From assembly GCA_019188255.1 (NCBI GenBank), contig JAETXT010000010.1, positions 434,001 to 498,000 on the forward strand: 64,000 nt of DNA. The letters run 5' to 3'. The translations under genes were made by a program, and so were the position numbers. The stretch is from Verticillium longisporum (Eukaryota > Ascomycota > Sordariomycetes > Glomerellales > Plectosphaerellaceae). This document shows, piece by piece, positions 1 through 12,249 of the stretch. The notes beneath the pieces are model-generated. The model ran no database searches, had not been told where the DNA came from, and saw only the letters and a program-made list of their open reading frames with translations. Numbering within the stretch: the stretch's first letter is position 1; every line of letters begins with the position of its first letter.

Positions 1-2422
1 CTCCTGTGCATGCTGTGGCCAGTGCCGCTGCCATTGAGAGCAGGCTGTACTGGTTGGTGAACTGTCTGGTCTGCCCCCACGGGTTGAGACATTTTCTGAC
101 ATTCAATCTCGAGGTGCGCAGGCAGGACAGGTGTCACGCTTGTGTCCCCATGCCCGCGTCTTGCCGTGGTAAGCGCAGCACAATGGCAGCACTCGGCCCC
201 TCTTCGCAAAGCTCGGGCGGCAGCAGTACTGTACAGAAGTCGGGACGAAGGTTGATCGTCATCTCGTCGATTCGAGCTTGGTGTAAGTGCCATCCGTCTC
301 TTGACTCGATCTGCAGTGTTCTCTTCGGCGCAGCGCCCCTCGGCCACCGCACGAGGATTTGTCGGCACGCTAGACCGAGCAATCCATCGCAGCGCCACGA
401 AAACCCAAATCATCATGACGACAACTTCTTGGGTCAGGCCCTGGAGGAGACGGCACGCCTGGTGCCCAGCGTAAGGAATTCCGTCTTCGGTGGGGTGGCT
501 CAGCGGTGATCGCAGCCCTGCGCCCTGCTGACTGACGCTGTCCACCGAGTCGAGGTGAAACAGGGAGGCAGCAAGGCAGGATTTCAGGAATGACTCGGCC
601 AAGCCCTGGGTTGAGTTGAGGCCGCCGCGCCAAAGGAGCACCGTAGGGAGAGGGACCCAGGTGCCAGGCAAGCCAGGGTGGCATCGAATGCGCGGGTGTG
701 GACTCTTGCCAAGCCCCGGACTCGATCTCAGGGCTTGAAATGCCCCTGTCGCTCTCGGGCGGGTGACCCTGACCCTGGCTCGTCGACGGGGCCTTCGCAG
801 GTCGGAGGGATGACACGGTCATCAAGGGCTTGGGGGTCGTTACCGTTGAGCTTGAGGGATGTGGTGGGTAAACTGGATTGGGATCATCTTGAATTCGATA
901 TTTGCCTCTGTTCGCCTGTGGACAATCAACTGTCAGCCATGTGTCACAGAGGTCACTGATCCGGTGTTCTGGCCGGTTGACCGGCTAGGATCGCTCCAAC
1001 AATCTCGTCAGGTTTGCAACAAATAGTGTCAAATTTGCAATAGAATGTGTCCAAAGGTGGAGGCCCTGGCTGCAGAAAGGGACCAGCCTCGGTGTGGACA
1101 TCGGGCTTTGGGGGTCGGCTTTTCGAGTTTTTTTTTCCCCCCCTTGGTTATTAGCTCTTGGACTTGGGGGGGGGATCCGAGTCCCATTTCATTCCAATTG
1201 TTACTGTATGTCTGGCGGCGAATCGTGGCAACCAGTGAGAAATCTTGCAGTGGAGGCTGCCTAGGCCAGCCCTTGACGCTCCGTGTGAACACACCGACAG
1301 AATGGACAAAACGGACATCTGACAACGGAAAACAGGCACGACGCTAAGGGCCTCTGAACGGTGTCGGTGTACCGATACGTATCCATGTCGCGAGGTACTC
1401 AAGTACATAGTCCCAAGTCATGTAGCTCCCAGCCCTTTCCCCACGCCATCCTGTACCTGCCTCATGGAAGCCGCAACCTCCGATTGCATTCGCCCCCCAG
1501 TTCTGAGTGCTGAGTGAGGTACATGTACCAGGTACTGCGCCTTTGCTCTTTGGGGTGGGGCCTTGTCCATCCGTCGCCTGCAGCGTTTATTGTTACAGTA
1601 CCATTTTGTTGCTCCTGCTGCTCCTGCCCAATTGCCTTTTCCGCCCACTGTCATCCACCACCCGCACGCGCTTTCTCCCAGTGGCCGTCAGCCCCAGCCC
1701 GGGTCCGAATATATCGCAAGGCCCCTCGCCCTCAACCCACCCCCATCTTCCCACACCCGCATCCTCTTCCTTCTGAGACTTATTTTGTACACCTCGACAT
1801 TCCAGGTCTCAACCATCCTCCTGTGCAGATCACATCACATCGCCCCCCTGCGCCTCGACCCTAACGACGTCCCTGGCACCATCATTACCGCTCTGTGACG
1901 GCCAAGTCAGCGTCTGCACCCTTGCTTGTCTTGCCTCGCACCCACCTAACGCATACATCGATCCTCGCCAAGCATCTTTACCTGGAGGGACCCTGAACAA
2001 CAGCTTCAGTCTTATTGAGCGAACTGGCTCACTGCCCCCTTTCAACCCTTTGGATCCTCTCCAACCAACGCACACCACCCGAACAAGACTTCTGTTCTCG
2101 ACAGTCGACATGTTTGTCTCTCTCAAATAGCACTACTGTCCCTAGGGACACGACCAACTCTTGCGCTGCAGCCTTTCCACGTCGCGGATCGCCAGAAGCC
2201 TACCACCGCAACAATTTACCTGATTATCGCCTGCAACCATCACCCGTTTCTCTCTACACCGCGCAACTTGCACAAATAACGCCTTGTCCGGTCATATTCC
2301 CATCTTCCAGCACCTGTCTCACCTCAACTACGTTTACATCGCGAGTTCCTCACCGAGCTCCAGCACTCACCCCGACCTTCCAGAAACGTGCCCTTCCCCG
2401 GTCGACTTCAGATCCCCCCACA
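1..2422. other. Gene-free left flank and leader of the DUF2457-like gene
   Basis: I find no conserved coding sequence on either strand; the open frames here are short, overlap on opposite strands and look like none of the families I know. From about 1560 to the first start codon the plus strand is pyrimidine-rich, as in long fungal 5' leaders. A cluster of AGGTAC/GTACC motifs lies near 1515-1535 and recurs in other intergenic stretches of the window. Confidence 0.5.
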
Positions 2423-4674
2423 ATGACGCACAACGCAACACACTCCAGTGCGGCATCAGCCGTCATGTCTTGGGCGGCGCAGACTTCCAACATGCCCTCC
2501 ATTGCCGACGAGGACATTGGCGACGTCGATGACCCCCCGATTCGCGTCTGCCCTACTCGCCCATGAAGAGCACCTTCACTCGCAACCCGATTCGCAACTC
2601 GGTGGACGTCCACCACCACCAGTCGCTGCTCACCAAGGCTCTGCACTACGAACCTGAAGAAGAGCACACCGAACCTCGGTCTTCGCTTCACCTCTTTGGT
2701 CTTCGACGCTGCACTACGAGCAACGCCAGCATTGCCTCGACCGCCGACTTGACTAGCGATACGGGCATGACCAGCCCATCGCGGACCAACACACCCAGTC
2801 CTCCCCTACCTGAACTCCGCTTCCTGAAGCTGAACAACGAGCCGGCCCGTGCCGCGAAGGAGGCCCCTCTTGCAGGAGGAGAGGAGTCCCAGAAGACTGC
2901 GCCACCTAGGAAACGATGCATCCAGTTTGCGTGCGCCGCGAAGCCCACCGCAGCGCCCAAGCCTGTTGAGGCACCGAAACCCCAGGATCAGGCCATCGAG
3001 CCCAAGCCTGATGCGCCTCGCAAGCGGTGCATCAAATTTGCTTGCCCTGCTCCTCGACCTGTCAACCAATCCACCCCTCCCCAACACGTTGAGCACCTCG
3101 AGGCTGCCGCTTCTCGTCTGCAGCCCCACACCCCCGACAGCTCTCCTGCCACTGTCAGGAAGCATCGCTTCTCCTCGAGCCACTCACGGTCTCCCCGCCC
3201 CCCGGCGGCGCGCCGCTCCTCCCGCGACCCTGCTCGCAAGCCCATGTCCACCAAGAAGTACATTACTGTGGACGACAAGGATCTTCAGAATGAAGCGTCC
3301 CGCTTCCACGAGTTTGCCAGCGACGACCACTGTGACGAGGACTGGATGCGAGAGACTGTTCCTGTTGCAGGCCGCAAGATGACCGTCAATGATACCCTGA
3401 CGAAGGAGAATGAGATTCGCAAGCTCGCTAAAGAAGCCGAAGAGGAGGCCGATGAAGAGGAAAACGATGACGAGACGGCCATCGATGACGATGACGACCT
3501 CAACGCCACCGCCGGCGAAGAGGAGGAGGATGAGGACGAGGACGAGGACGATGATGACATTGACGACGGTCTCTCCGGCTACGTTACCGAGGATGAGGAC
3601 GATGATTCCATCGGTTATCACACTGACGAGGAGACTGGCTTTGCCGACTCGGACGACGAGGCTGATGACGACCTTCAGCTATGGACTCCCGCGCAGCCCG
3701 CCCTCCGCCTTTCCGGTCCTTCATCTGCAACACCTGTTGGACGTCGTGCGTCTATCGGCCATCAGTCCGATTCTTCCCTCGGCTCTATCAGCAGCGTTCG
3801 GGCTGTCCGTTCTGGCAAGTCTCGTCGCATAAAGATCCGCCCTGGCACTCCTGAGCTTCCTGACAGTACCGACTTTGTCTGCGGTACCCTTGATGAGGAC
3901 CGTCCCATCGAAGACGCCTATCTCTCGTGTCTTGCTGCCCGCAGGCGTGAGAAGCTTCACGTCATTCCTCAGGACATCGACCCTAGTTTCCCTGCCTCGG
4001 AGCCCGAAGACAATGGCGAAGAAGAGCTTTATAACCCTGTGAAGCACGCCAGCGATGACGATGACGTCTGGCTGCACGGCGAGATGGACGACCTTGACCA
4101 CCAGCAAGAGAGGCGCAGCCGCAAGAAGAAGAGCGAGCACAGCTCTCCCAAGCGTTATCACTCGCCGCCCCCAAAACAGCGTTACCACTCGCCTCCTCCC
4201 AAGAACCGCGGTCGCTCACCACCCCCCAAGAGGTTGTTTGACCGCCGTTCTCCTTGCCGCATGGGGTCGCCTGCTCTTCAGGTCGTCAGGTCACCGCCTG
4301 CGTCTCTGCGTACCGGGCCTCAGGCCATCGCCTTCAAGGAGCTTGCCTCCCGCCCGGGTCTCACCATGACCAAGTCGTTGCCTCGCCCAGCCGCATGGTT
4401 CAACATGCGCAACGGCCGTCGCAACAAGGCATTGATGCCCAACGCTCATGACAACGATGTTCACATTCGTAGTGCCATCGACATTGTCAAGGGGTTGGAG
4501 CAGAAGCGCCAACGTCGCAAGGAGAAGTACTACCAGAAATACTGCAACCGCGCCCGCAAGGGACAGAAGCCAGAGCGCAAGCCCATGCCTGGCATGGGCT
4601 GCGTTCGCATGAGGGAACTCGGTTTGCTCATGGCTGGCAAGATTGACCAGGGCAATTATGTCTTGTCTGTCTGA
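2423..4674 (+). CDS. DUF2457-like acidic, low-complexity fungal protein (one frame break)
   Basis: Function unknown. The product of about 750 residues has basic and Pro/Ser-rich flanks around a very acidic centre of long Asp/Glu runs. It carries two copies of an 'RKRCI[QK]FAC' motif, then three 'SPPPK' repeats, and a conserved-looking basic C-terminus. This architecture resembles fungal DUF2457 proteins, often labelled extensin-like. I place the start at the ATG at 2423 (context CACAATG). That frame runs to 2566 and the long frame resumes at the ATG at 2563. Adding one C to the six-C run at 2533-2538 joins them into one continuous protein through 'RLPYSPMKS'. If the break is real, translation would start at 2563 and give 703 residues. 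The acidic stretch suggests a nuclear or RNA/chromatin-related role, but that is only inference. Confidence 0.7.
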
Positions 4675-5473
4675 GTGGCCACTTCACAGGTCCATTTTCT
4701 TAGTCTTCTTCCTCGTCTTGTATTTTTTGCATAGGGGCCACATTACACCCCCGAGTACGGCGTTCAGCATTGGCTTTTGCCAGGGAGCTTACAGCAGCAT
4801 CAGCATGATCCACACGTTCCTGTTTATTTTCTTTGTCTGCTTCACTTCATGGCACATATTTTCTACACTTAAAGAGAGCCTCGAATTGGGAGGAAGACTC
4901 TGTATATACTTTGACGACCGAGAGTGAGTAGGAGGGAGCCGACGGCAGCAGCGAAGGCTCGATACCCTGGGATAGCTCATTCGCTTGCATGGGATGGTCC
5001 GGAGAGACCACTGGGGAGCATTTATAATGACACGGGCGGCTTTGCCGTTCTGACGATGAATTTTCCGCCTCTTCGAAACTTGGGTGATTTATGTCGTGAC
5101 TGTGCAGTCGAAGGCCGCCTGATCCTGAGATCAGGGTGCGGCGTCTCGACTGTCTGTGAAGGGCGGGCGGCAACGGAGGTGATTTGGTGGGTGGCTTACA
5201 GTGCATTGACACCCGGAGTGCAGGCGGCGTAGGGGGGGCTTCAGAAGCCGTGGGAGGGACATGGGGAGTGGCAGCCTGAAACTCAAGGCACCCAAAGTCT
5301 AGACCTGGCCTCACGGGCACGACTGCTCTTTGCCAACTTTGATCTCCTATCGCCCGGCTCTTCCCAAAACCTAACGACTTGACGACCGCACGACGACGAA
5401 TTTATTTCCAACAGCAGCCGTTGATTCTCAGCATCACTCTCCGTACCCCTCTGCTGCTTCGCCTAATATCATC
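4675..5473. other. Intergenic: 3' end of DUF2457-like gene and SAR1 promoter
   Basis: No coding sequence is supported. The right part, just before the SAR1 start, is pyrimidine-rich (CTCCGTACCCCTCTGCTGCT), typical of a fungal core promoter or leader. I see no canonical TATA box. Confidence 0.5.
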
Positions 5474-6439
<966 letters not shown>

Positions 6440-7502
6440 ACGACGTGGACCGGCCCACTGGGCGGATGGTGAGGAAGGGCGGTGTTTCTTACGAAACGGC
6501 CTCCCCCATCGGACGACTCGGAAGTCTGCGTGAAGCTTGCAACCGAGTGACGATGATAGTCGGGGGCGTACATGATGAAAGGGGGGATGTTGTAGACACG
6601 AAGATTGGTGACGGGGGTTCATAGCCGTGCTCCTAGGCTCCATGGTTTAAGGGGCCCTTCGGCTGGCAGTCAATCAAACTCGTTCATAGCGACGGGTTTT
6701 AGTAGATTATTGGAATCGGATGCGTTGCTTTGCGTCTTTTACCGTCTGCTGCTTCCCTTCTTGAGACCACATTTGCCCTTTGCATTGGATGGGGTCAATG
6801 GAGGACATGCAAACTCTCTGACGGCCCTGTCCGATTCTGCTGATGGACTCAACACCGAGGATGGCGTCTTTCTTGATGCTACGGACAGGAGCATTTCAAA
6901 AAAGATCTTGAGGCTGTTGAAAGAGTCACTGTACAGGTGTCCAACTGAGCCACGCATCGGTGGCCTCAACTGTATCGTGATGACAGGCCCCCACTAGCAT
7001 TCCTCCATGTCTCAGCCCAACAGTCTCACCAAGTAGCACTTGAGCTAGGATTTACAGTTAGAAAAGTCCCAGGTCGCTCATGGATGCTTCATTGCTGCTG
7101 AGTGCCTTTTGGCCCCTCCTGGTCAGCATGCCTGGGCTTGCTGGGCTTGCTAGGCTCCATGCCACCAGGTCAAATGCCTGCACAGCCCAACAGAAGCAGA
7201 GGCGGTAGCGCCACTTTGATGCTACGTCATCCCACCGTGGCGCACCCTTGCCTTATCTGACCGCATTACAGTTTCCCAACCCGGGCTCGTGCAAGTGCAG
7301 GTGCGTGCAAGTGCAGGTGCAAGTGCTCCTTGCTCCCTCGTTCCTGCATTGTGCCTGTCCAAACCATCCATTCGTCCATCCACACATTTGCCGCCTCTCA
7401 CGAGCTCCCGCTTTGCTGCCTTGCCACGACTGCACACACTCAGCGCTGCATTTCCCAGTTGCCGTAACATGCCTCTTTTCTCCTCCACAACGGCCCTCCA
7501 TC
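6440..7502. other. Intergenic between SAR1 and the lipase gene
   Basis: I see no gene. Short direct repeats occur, such as 'GCTGGGCTTGCT' near 7130 and 'GTGCAAGTGCAGGTGC' near 7300-7325. The C/T-rich stretch ending at 7502 is the probable leader of the lipase gene. Confidence 0.45.
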
Positions 7503-9942
7503 ATGGCTGAACAAGCAGAAGACATCTACGGATTCACGCCCGAGGCGTTTGACCCCGCCCTCCTACCCGACTATGATACCAACTTTCTCAACGACTCTGA
7601 TATTGCGACCTTCATCTCGGCCCTCCAGGCTCCCGACCCTCTGCAGAGCCCCGCTGAAGAAACGACCTTCCTGCGGTCCCCCAGCATCCAGAGCCCCAGC
7701 TCCTTCGACGTCACCAAGCGCAACTCGCACCTCGGCGCCCCCGACGATGCTGACGCCAGCGCCATAGCCGCCACGGCGGCCGCCCAAGCCGGCGATGTCA
7801 CGGCGCCGCAGGGCCCGAACGGCATCTACCCCAACGGCAACGCCGCCGCCGTCAGCAGCCACCAGAGCATGGTCATCACGGCCCAGAACGACTGGGCGCC
7901 GGTGCACGAGCGGGTGCACAAGCACAAGCGGCGGCCGAAGCGCAAGGGCGGCCGCGCCCAGGGCGCCGCCGAGGCCCTCCTCGGCACGCGCAGCGCCGAC
8001 GAGACGCGCGAGGGCTACCTCTACGCCCTGCTCAAGTGGCCCATGCTCTTCTTCGTCGGCGCCTGGCTCGTCGGCCTCGCGCTGACCTACCTCTACACGC
8101 GCCTCTACATCTGGGTCTACGAGCACTTTGTCACCTGGCGCGGCCGCCGCCAGCAGCTGCGCCGCAGCCTGCGCGCCACGCGAAACTACCGCGACTGGGT
8201 CGCCGCCGCGCGCGAGCTCGACGCCTACCTCGGCCGCCAGACGTGGAAGGAGGAGAACGACTTTGCCTACTACGACTCCAAGACGGTCAAGAGGGTGTGG
8301 GAGCAGATGCGCAAGTGTCGCCACCGGGCCGAGGCCTTTGAGCGGGGCGACTCGGACGACGACGACGACAACGACAACGAGAGCGCCGACGGGGCGAGGA
8401 GGAAGAAGGGCGGCGCTGTCGACGAGCTGAGGGGCCTGCTTGAGGCGTGTGTCAAGAATAATTTTGTTGGCGTCGAGAACCCGCGCTTGTACAGCCAGAC
8501 GTACTACGGGACGAAGAACCTCGTGCAGAACTTTACGGATGAAGGTCAGCTGTCCTGGCGGCGTCGCGTCGTGACGACGTCGCGTCATGGCGTCCCTTGT
8601 GTGTAAGAGACCATGCTGACCTGAGTGCAGTCGAGAGGAGTATCAAATTCTTGCTCAACACCAAGCAATTGACCCAGGAAGAGAAGCGTGTCCTGTTCAA
8701 GGGCATGCACGCCAATTATGGTCGAACGGCGCTCTGCCTGTCTGGTGGCGCCGGCTTTGCCTACTACCACCTGGGCGTTGTCAAATCCCTGCTCGACGCA
8801 AATCTTCTGCCGGACGTCATCACGGGGACCAGCGGCGGCGCTCTCGTCGCGGCTCTTGTCGCCACTCGAACGAATGATGAACTGAAGACGCTCCTGGTGC
8901 CAGCCCTCGCAGGCAAGATCACAGCATGCCGGGAATCTTTCGTCACGTGGTTCCCCGGTGGTGGAAGACGGGCGCTCGATTTGACTCTGTCGACTGGGCG
9001 CGACAGTGCAGTTGGTGGACGCGGGGGTCCATGACGTTTCGCGAAGCCTACGAACGAACCGGCCGCATCCTCAACGTCTCGTGCGTTCCCGCCGACCCGC
9101 ACTCGCCGACGATCCTCTGCAACTATCTCACAAGCCCCGACTGCGTCATTTGGTCTGCGGTTCTGGCTTCGGCCGCCGTCCCCGGTATTCTCAACCCCGT
9201 TGTGCTCTTGATGAAGCAGCGCGACGGCACACTGGCGCCATACTCCTTCGGCCACAAATGGAAGGATGGCAGTCTGCGGACCGATATCCCCATCAAGGCG
9301 CTGAACCTCCATTTCAATGTCAACTTCACCGTCGTTTCGCAGGTCAACCCGCACATCAACCTCTTCTTCTTCTCCTCGCGCGGCTCCGTGGGCCACCCTG
9401 TCACGCACCGCAAGGGCAAGGGCTGGCGCGGCGGGTACGTCATGTCGGCCGTCGAGCACTACCTCAAGCTCGACATGACCAAGTGGCTCAAGTTCATCCG
9501 CCACGCCGAGCTGTTGCCCCGACCGCTGGGGCAGGACTGGTCGCAGCTGTTTCTGCAGCAGTTTAGTGGCACGATCACCATCTGGCCCAAGTCGGTGCCC
9601 AGCGATTTCTATCACATCCTGTCGGACCCAGATCCACCGCGGCTCGCAAGGATGCTGCACGAGGGGCAGCAGCGCGGGTTCCCGATTCTGAAGTTCATGG
9701 GCAACAGGCTCAAGGTTGAGCGGATGATTGAGCAGGGGCGGAAAGAGACGAGACCGTGGGCTCGCCGCGGCAGCATTGAGACCATTATCAGCGAGGACGA
9801 CATGAGGAGCCTGATGGTGACGGGGAACACGGACATTGAAGACGAGTCGACGGATGACGAGGGCAAGCTGACCACCTCGTTGGATGATGAGAATGCCATT
9901 ATCGACGATGAGGAAGGAGACGACTTTGAGAAGAGGGATTGA
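7503..9942 (+). CDS. Patatin-like lipase/acyltransferase of the Tgl3/Tgl4/Tgl5 type (one frame break)
   Basis: Members of this family hydrolyse triacylglycerol or lysophospholipid at lipid droplets and ER. Two exons (7503-8544 and 8631-9942) give about 784 residues. A disordered N-terminus is followed by a hydrophobic hairpin 'WPMLFFVGAWLVGLALTYLY' and a conserved pre-patatin (DUF3336-like) helical region. The patatin core has the oxyanion loop 'LSGGAGFAYYHLGV', the nucleophile elbow 'GTSGG', and 'KWKDGSLRTD' carrying the likely dyad Asp. The C-terminal tail is acidic. The frame breaks at the four-C run 8953-8956. One extra C restores the conserved 'TWFPRWWKTGARFDSVDW' without loss, and no GT-AG intron can do so. 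I therefore treat it as an assembly error. Which yeast paralogue it matches best cannot be decided by eye. Confidence 0.9.
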
Positions 9943-10347
9943 ACGTGATGGTGCTGAGGCGTGTACCTGTCCATAATTATTACAGCTGGGCGTTTTGGGT
10001 ATTGAAGTTGAACAATAGGAAGGCAGGGCAGTAGCCTCAATGGGCAGCACTGCATCTTGAATCACAGACTGCCTGCCTTGAATTGTATGCTCAAGATGCC
10101 GGTCGGTAGGCCCAGTTCACGTTCAAGCCTTTCGTTCACCTCTTCATGTGCACTGAGGAATCTGGCTCTATCTGACGATTCACACGACCATTGCCTTGAC
10201 TTGCAACTTTGGAGCAAAGGCAGATCAAACTGCATATCAGTCAACAGGTGATACTCCCGTCACGCGACCAAGTGCTTTCTGCGTGAGTTGCCCTCCGAGA
10301 CACCAAGAAGCCAGGTTTGATTGACCGCCAGAGGGTATAGCAGCAAG
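9943..10347. other. Intergenic, nothing recognised
   Basis: About 400 bp between the lipase stop and the next start. I see no conserved coding or repeat structure. Confidence 0.5.
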
Positions 10348-11017
10348 ATGTCTCCTCACCGAGGCCGACGATCGCGCCCGTCGCATCACGACGGCAGGTT
10401 CCCGCCGGTCAGGCACGACCCGCGAGACGACAAGGAAAATGTGGCGCCACCGGTCAATCAGGCACGCGTCGGAAAGGCAAGCATGCGAATTAGTACGTTC
10501 CTCTTTTCTGAGGATTGATGGTTGCGGTAGATGTACTGATCAATGGCCAGGCACTCTCAAGCCGCGCCGTCCCCTCAAGCAGCAGCATCGCAATCCGGGC
10601 TCTGGTCACGAATTCCGCAAAGTAGGCGCGCAAGATGTGGTCTGCCAGGCCGAAGACACGAATCACTCGCACCAAATGTCCTACCTGGAAAGCACGACGC
10701 GAGACAGCTACATCAGCTTTGATACGGAGTTTGTCATCTACGACGACAGCGATCAGGCCGCACTGGCGCCTGAATTCCAGAAATTGTCGCTCGATGAACC
10801 CTGTGAGGTTTTCAGAGATGACACTGCGATGCATCGGGGGGTTGACGAAAGGACGGGTGAGGCCCACATCGAGGTGTTCTTCGACAGCGATACAAAGGGC
10901 CCTCTCAAGGCGCTCTCGTACGTCGAGGCCTTTGCGATGCGGCCTCGCGTTCGAAAGGTAGATGCTGAGGCCAGAGGGAAGGGGAGCCCGCTGCGGATGG
11001 AGGTCTACGTTGAGTAA
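10348..11017 (+). CDS. Small unrecognised protein with N-terminal KEN box
   Basis: Two exons (10348-10492 and 10551-11017), joined by a 58-bp intron with donor GTACGT and acceptor CCAG, give 203 residues in frame. I do not recognise the family. The first 65 residues are basic and disordered, with a KEN motif at residues 29-31 and a minimal RxxL at 54-57 followed by Asn63. The remainder is acidic, ending in a predicted beta-rich segment 'EAHIEVFFDSD' and a basic tail. KEN plus RxxL near the N-terminus is the arrangement of anaphase-promoting-complex substrates such as securin, cyclins and Acm1-like inhibitors. That is a hypothesis from motifs only. The gene ends 176 bp left of the RIP-mutated retroelement yet shows no RIP itself. 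Confidence 0.65.
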
Positions 11018-11193
11018 GGAGATGGCGTTTGCGAACGGACAGCGGAGAGTAGGTTTGGCTGGGACAGGCATGTTTTTTACTTGGGTTTTGGGCATGGGCG
11101 GATAGGCTTGGGGTTGGCGTTGCTTCGTAGTGAGTTTCCGGAGTTGCATGGGTCAGCTACAGAGTTGGAGGATAAGATAGTTGCAGTTAAATG

Positions 11194-11378
11194 TGGGAGT
11201 GCGGGATGAAGAATGCAATGCAATAGGGGTATGCATTAGGCGAGGGCATGCAGCATTAAAGGTTCACTAGATATCCATTTTTGATTTCTCTTTCTAACTA
11301 ATATAATTAACTTTAAACCCCTATTACTTATACGATCTCTACTAGCTTCTCGGTAATTCTTATTAATTTCTATCTCTA
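11194..11378. repeat. Left LTR of the RIP-mutated element
   Basis: It is 185 bp and begins TGGGAGTGCGGGATGAAG. It matches the right copy at the same length, with about 17 differences by eye, all C/T or G/A transitions. Its outer (left) part keeps CA/TG sites that are TA in the right copy. Confidence 0.88.
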
Positions 11379-12249
11379 GTAACTATAGTAGGGCTCTCGA
11401 TTAGTTCCGTCCTAATTACTTACTTAATTATTACTATTTATACTTATATCTTTAACGGTTACGGTACTATCTTATTAAAGAGGCACTATAACGCGTACGA
11501 TAATACTACTATTATTACTAGATAACCGAGAATTAATAACTATATCCTTATCTCTATATAATTAATATATCTCTAAAGATATATATCTATTATCGTTATT
11601 CGACCCGAGCTAATATATAAGATTACTAGAATCCTATCGATAGGATTTTATTATAGGCTTTATACTAATATCCCTATCCGTAGCCCTATTAGGTAATCCT
11701 AGTAGTATAGGCCTAAGTTATTAATTATATATATATCTATATAATTACTTTAGAGTAATACTTACGATATTATAGTAATTATAGACGATTATTAAAGTAA
11801 TCTTATTAGATAGATCTAATATAGGTTTAGAAGTAGGAATATTAGGATAATCGGGCCGACTATCGACTAGGCCTTCCTATTATAATTAGGGATTATAGAT
11901 ATTAACTTCCTTAATAATAGGCTAATTTACTCCTACCTAGTCCGCTAGCTCTTAGGCATTAATAAGACCTTCTAGGGAATCTCCTACTCTTAATCTATCT
12001 ATCTATCCTATACTAATACGTCTATTATCTCCTATTATACTAAGTTCTATTAATAGAGGTCTAGAATCTTCCCGTTTATAAGACTACGGTCTAAGTAATA
12101 ACGGTATTACTTCTATAGAGGCCCTATTACTATAAACCTATTCCTTAGCGTTATTACCTTAGCTCCTTAGAATACCTTCTATTACCTATTAAAATTTACC
12201 TTTTAACTATTAAGGTTTAAGTCCCTCCTATTAAGGTTTAAGTCCTAAT

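Noticed and set aside
2015..2422. Upstream extension of the first gene's frame
   Set aside because: The frame is open, but the residues are Ser/Thr/Pro-rich with no pattern, over a pyrimidine-rich leader. The ATG at 2423 has a better context.
3285..3560. Poly-serine minus-strand frame
   Set aside because: It is the complement of the Asp/Glu-rich run in the DUF2457-like gene, not a gene.
8953..8956. Intron as explanation for the lipase frame break
   Set aside because: No GT-AG pair around the site restores the frame without deleting conserved residues. A single added C does.
8764..10065. 433-codon minus-strand open frame over the lipase
   Set aside because: Antisense shadow of the patatin domain. 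The plus strand carries all catalytic motifs.
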